Positions 60,389-64,000 of a DNA stretch of 64,000 bases are shown here, piece by piece. The position numbers were made by a program, and so were the translations under genes. Origin of the DNA: Porticoccaceae bacterium (GTDB lineage: Bacteria; Pseudomonadota; Gammaproteobacteria; Pseudomonadales; Porticoccaceae); the NCBI GenBank assembly GCA_026005035.1, contig BPKH01000003.1, forward strand, positions 1 to 64,000, given 5' to 3'. Below the pieces are notes generated by a model. That model made no database searches. It saw only the letters and a program-made list of their open reading frames with translations, and was not told where the DNA came from. The first letter of the stretch is position 1, and every line of letters begins with the position of its first letter.

Positions 60389-60530
60389 TTTCGAACCTCC
60401 ATACGACTTTTCTAACCTATACCACACCCTGGGGCACGCAAGGAAAGTGCCGGCAAGGGTTTTTTAGACTACCGGGAATAAAAAGCATCCTTAAAATAAC
60501 AAATCAATCTAGAAAGGCGAGCTTCGGGCC

Positions 60531-60558
60531 CTTGAAAGCCGCAGGTTCGCACCTACTT
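60531..60558 (+). promoter_or_regulatory. Sigma-32-like heat-shock promoter of groESL
   Basis: CTTGAAA is a perfect sigma-32 -35 element. After 13 bases ACCTACTT sits where the CCCCATNT-type -10 is expected, a partial match. It lies 50 bases before the groES start. No CIRCE inverted repeat is seen in the 220-base gap. Confidence 0.55.
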
Positions 60559-60608
60559 AGGGGGCCGGGAAGGGGAACCCTTCGCGAAGCGACAACGGAG
60601 GAAGACCA

Positions 60609-62551
<1,943 letters not shown>

Positions 62552-62570
62552 AGGCGCGCCATCGCCCGGG

Positions 62571-62598
62571 AAAGGGGCCTGCGGGCCCCTTTTCTTTT
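62571..62598 (+). terminator. Rho-independent terminator after groEL
   Basis: AAAGGGGCC and GGCCCCTTT with a TGCG loop, then a T-rich tail (TCTTTT). Intrinsic terminator for the groESL operon. Confidence 0.85.
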
Positions 62599-62707
62599 GC
62601 CAGCCTTCCACTCGTCGCCGCAGAGGTGCCGCCCGTCGCCGGCGCGGTTTCGCACGGCGTCGAGAGGGGCGATACTGGCGTCACCGGCCAATGGGAGGGC
62701 GTGGAAG

Positions 62708-62983
62708 ATGGACCACGGCGGTGAGCGGCGCCTGGGCATGGCACCGGTACCGGACGATCTCGACAGCCTGCTCACCGAAGCGCAGCGCCGTTCCCTCGCG
62801 GAGCTCGGTCGTCGCGGCTGGCAGGTCGCCTTCGTGCGGCGCAGCAACCGACTGATTCCGCCCATCGTGGTGCTGGCGTCGGCCAGTCGGGAGCGCTTCG
62901 GGGTGCTCCTCGACGACGGCACCCTGGACTTTCCCCCGGATCTCCGCTTGCGCCCCGGCGATCGGCGCGAGGGAGCCGCCTGA
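62708..62983 (+). CDS. Small hypothetical protein
   Basis: A 91-residue soluble protein with a helix-rich start (LDSLLTEAQRRSLAELGRRG) and a strand-rich second half (WQVAFVRRSNRLIPPIVVLAS, FGVLLDDGTLDFPPDLRLR). Similar short proteins beginning with a 'LT.AQ...L..L...GW.L.FVRRP' pattern occur in gammaproteobacteria; function unknown. GGGAGG lies nine bases before the ATG at 62708. Confidence 0.6.
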   Translation: MDHGGERRLGMAPVPDDLDSLLTEAQRRSLAELGRRGWQVAFVRRSNRLIPPIVVLASASRERFGVLLDDGTLDFPPDLRLRPGDRREGAA

Positions 62984-62989
62984 AAGAGC

Positions 62990-64000
62990 CTAGCCTTTGA
63001 GCCTCCCCGCCGGGGTCGAGCGCTCCACCATCCCCACCGTCTCGACCCCGTCCCAGGCGTAGCGGGCGTGGGCCTGCTGCACCACTGGGAAGTCGTCGGG
63101 CAGCGTCGTCTGGACGCCCCCCAGGGAGCGGGTGTTGACGAAGGTTTCCCCCCTGGATGCGAAGTCGGCGGCCGTCGGCCGTTTCCAGGGTGAAGGAGAC
63201 GTCGTCCCCCGCCGGCCGCAAGGCGTCGAGCCAGGGAATCTCCACCGCCCGCGCCGGCATGAGGCGGCCGCCCTCCCACACGAATCCCTCGTTGTAGCCG
63301 GGTGTGCCGTCGGCCTTGGGGGGATAGGCGTTGTAGCCAAAGGCGCGGCCGTCGGCAAAGAGCGCCGACTGCCAGCAGTGGCCGCGGAAGCCCGCGAAGC
63401 GCCGCACCCCCTGGCGGCGGATACGCAGCCCGCGCCCCGCGAATTCGAGGGACTGCCCGGCCAGCACCAGACGGCCCCGGGCGACGAAGAGTTGTTCGTG
63501 GCGTGGGCTCAGGAAGGCGCCGTCGCCCGCCGCCGCAGCGGCCCGCGCCTCGGGGAGCAGGGTTCCCGAGACCCAAGGAGGAGCCTCCATCAGAAGCTCG
63601 AAGGCGTAGGAGACCGCCACCGCGGCGCGCGCTGGCGGGCCTTCACCGCGGGCGAGGGCCGCGGCGTCGGTGGCCACGAGCGCCGCCTCGCCCACCAGGG
63701 TCCAGCGGCGAAAGGGTTCGACGCAGGTGAAGCACACCGGCGTCGTGCCCCGCACGGCGGCACGCCCACTGGGATCGCGAGCGGGCAGGGGCGGGGCGGT
63801 GGCGCGCAGCTGGAAGATCCGCCCGTCGGCGAAGGCCAGATCGATCCACACCTCGTGGGCGTCCCAGGCCTCTGCCAGGGCCTCCACGCCAAAGCGCATG
63901 CCGAGGCTCGCGTCGTCCGCTGCCAGCCAGGCGTTGACCGCATCGCGCACCCCCTGCTCGGCGGGGCGCTCCGCCAGCACCCATTCCCGCTCTGGCGGCA
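62990..64000 (-). CDS. DUF7064-like/lipocalin-like protein, 5' end beyond window, one frameshift
   Basis: The frame runs off the window's right edge, so the start is missing. Strand-rich pieces are DAHEVWIDLAFADGRIFQL, SYAFELLMEAPPWVSG, and RGHCWQSALFADGRAFGYN with PPKADGTPGYNEGF, the last resembling the 'GxRDHSWG...W' core of AttH/CrtC-type lipocalin-like families. The end of the protein (TFVNTRSLGGVQTTLP through WDGVETVGMVERSTPAGRL) is in another frame; removing one base from the six-C run at 63148-63153 joins them. The family call is tentative. Confidence 0.55.

Noticed and set aside
60389-60608. CIRCE operator before groES
   Set aside because: No TTAGCACTC-type inverted repeat is present.

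Overview
This 64 kb window is GC-rich chromosomal DNA, most probably from a gammaproteobacterium. Supporting signs are a fused prephenate dehydrogenase/EPSP synthase gene, the order gyrA-pheA-tyrA/aroA-cmk-rpsA-ihfB-lapA-pyrF, a FadE-type acyl-CoA dehydrogenase, YciK, UbiG, RluB and a DUF2238 protein. Rank below class is a guess (Chromatiales/Ectothiorhodospiraceae-like). Genes are tightly packed, and stop and start codons often overlap as ATGA, GTGA or TGATG.

Layout. 0-7 kb: end of an endonuclease/exonuclease/phosphatase protein, a DUF2238 membrane protein, a DUF1232 protein, a CsgG-like lipoprotein-family gene, a bactofilin with a methyltransferase-like partner, fadE, and a secreted protein with a shifted signal peptide. 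7-18 kb: a poorly characterised accessory block, nearly all on the minus strand. It holds a repeat-tailed secreted protein, a lipoprotein with a shifted frame, a glutamate-synthase-family gene with three in-frame stops, and a five-gene, translationally coupled set of exported proteins headed by an OmpA/LamG-like protein. Several of these genes need single-base corrections to read through. 18-21 kb: tRNA-Val(CAC), a histidine phosphatase, a tiny membrane peptide, pdxJ and a short membrane-protein operon. 21.6-28 kb: yciO, scpA-scpB-rluB, then yciK, gph and mtaD-ubiG. 28-38 kb: the gyrA to pyrF block and a ComEA-like protein. 38.5-50 kb: a plus-strand operon-like run of a ThDP enzyme, two citrate-synthase-fold proteins lacking the usual catalytic residues, a TonB receptor, a periplasmic ABC-type binding protein, a 1459-residue hybrid kinase/GGDEF/EAL protein and an NAD-dependent epimerase-like protein. 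50-60 kb: a complete propionyl-CoA to succinyl-CoA module (mcm, pccB, pccA, meaB, mce) with a divergent AraC-type regulator and an acyl-CoA dehydrogenase. 60-64 kb: groES-groEL and two hypothetical genes.

Two parts look most novel. One is the five-gene exported set at 10.4-17.9 kb. The other is the ThDP/citrate-synthase-fold/TonB/sensor run at 38.5-49.3 kb. The frameshifts cluster strongly between about 7.0 and 21.1 kb; no other frameshift was noticed except one at 63.15 kb. Whether this is real gene decay or local consensus error cannot be settled from the sequence alone, and any biology drawn from that block should carry this caveat.
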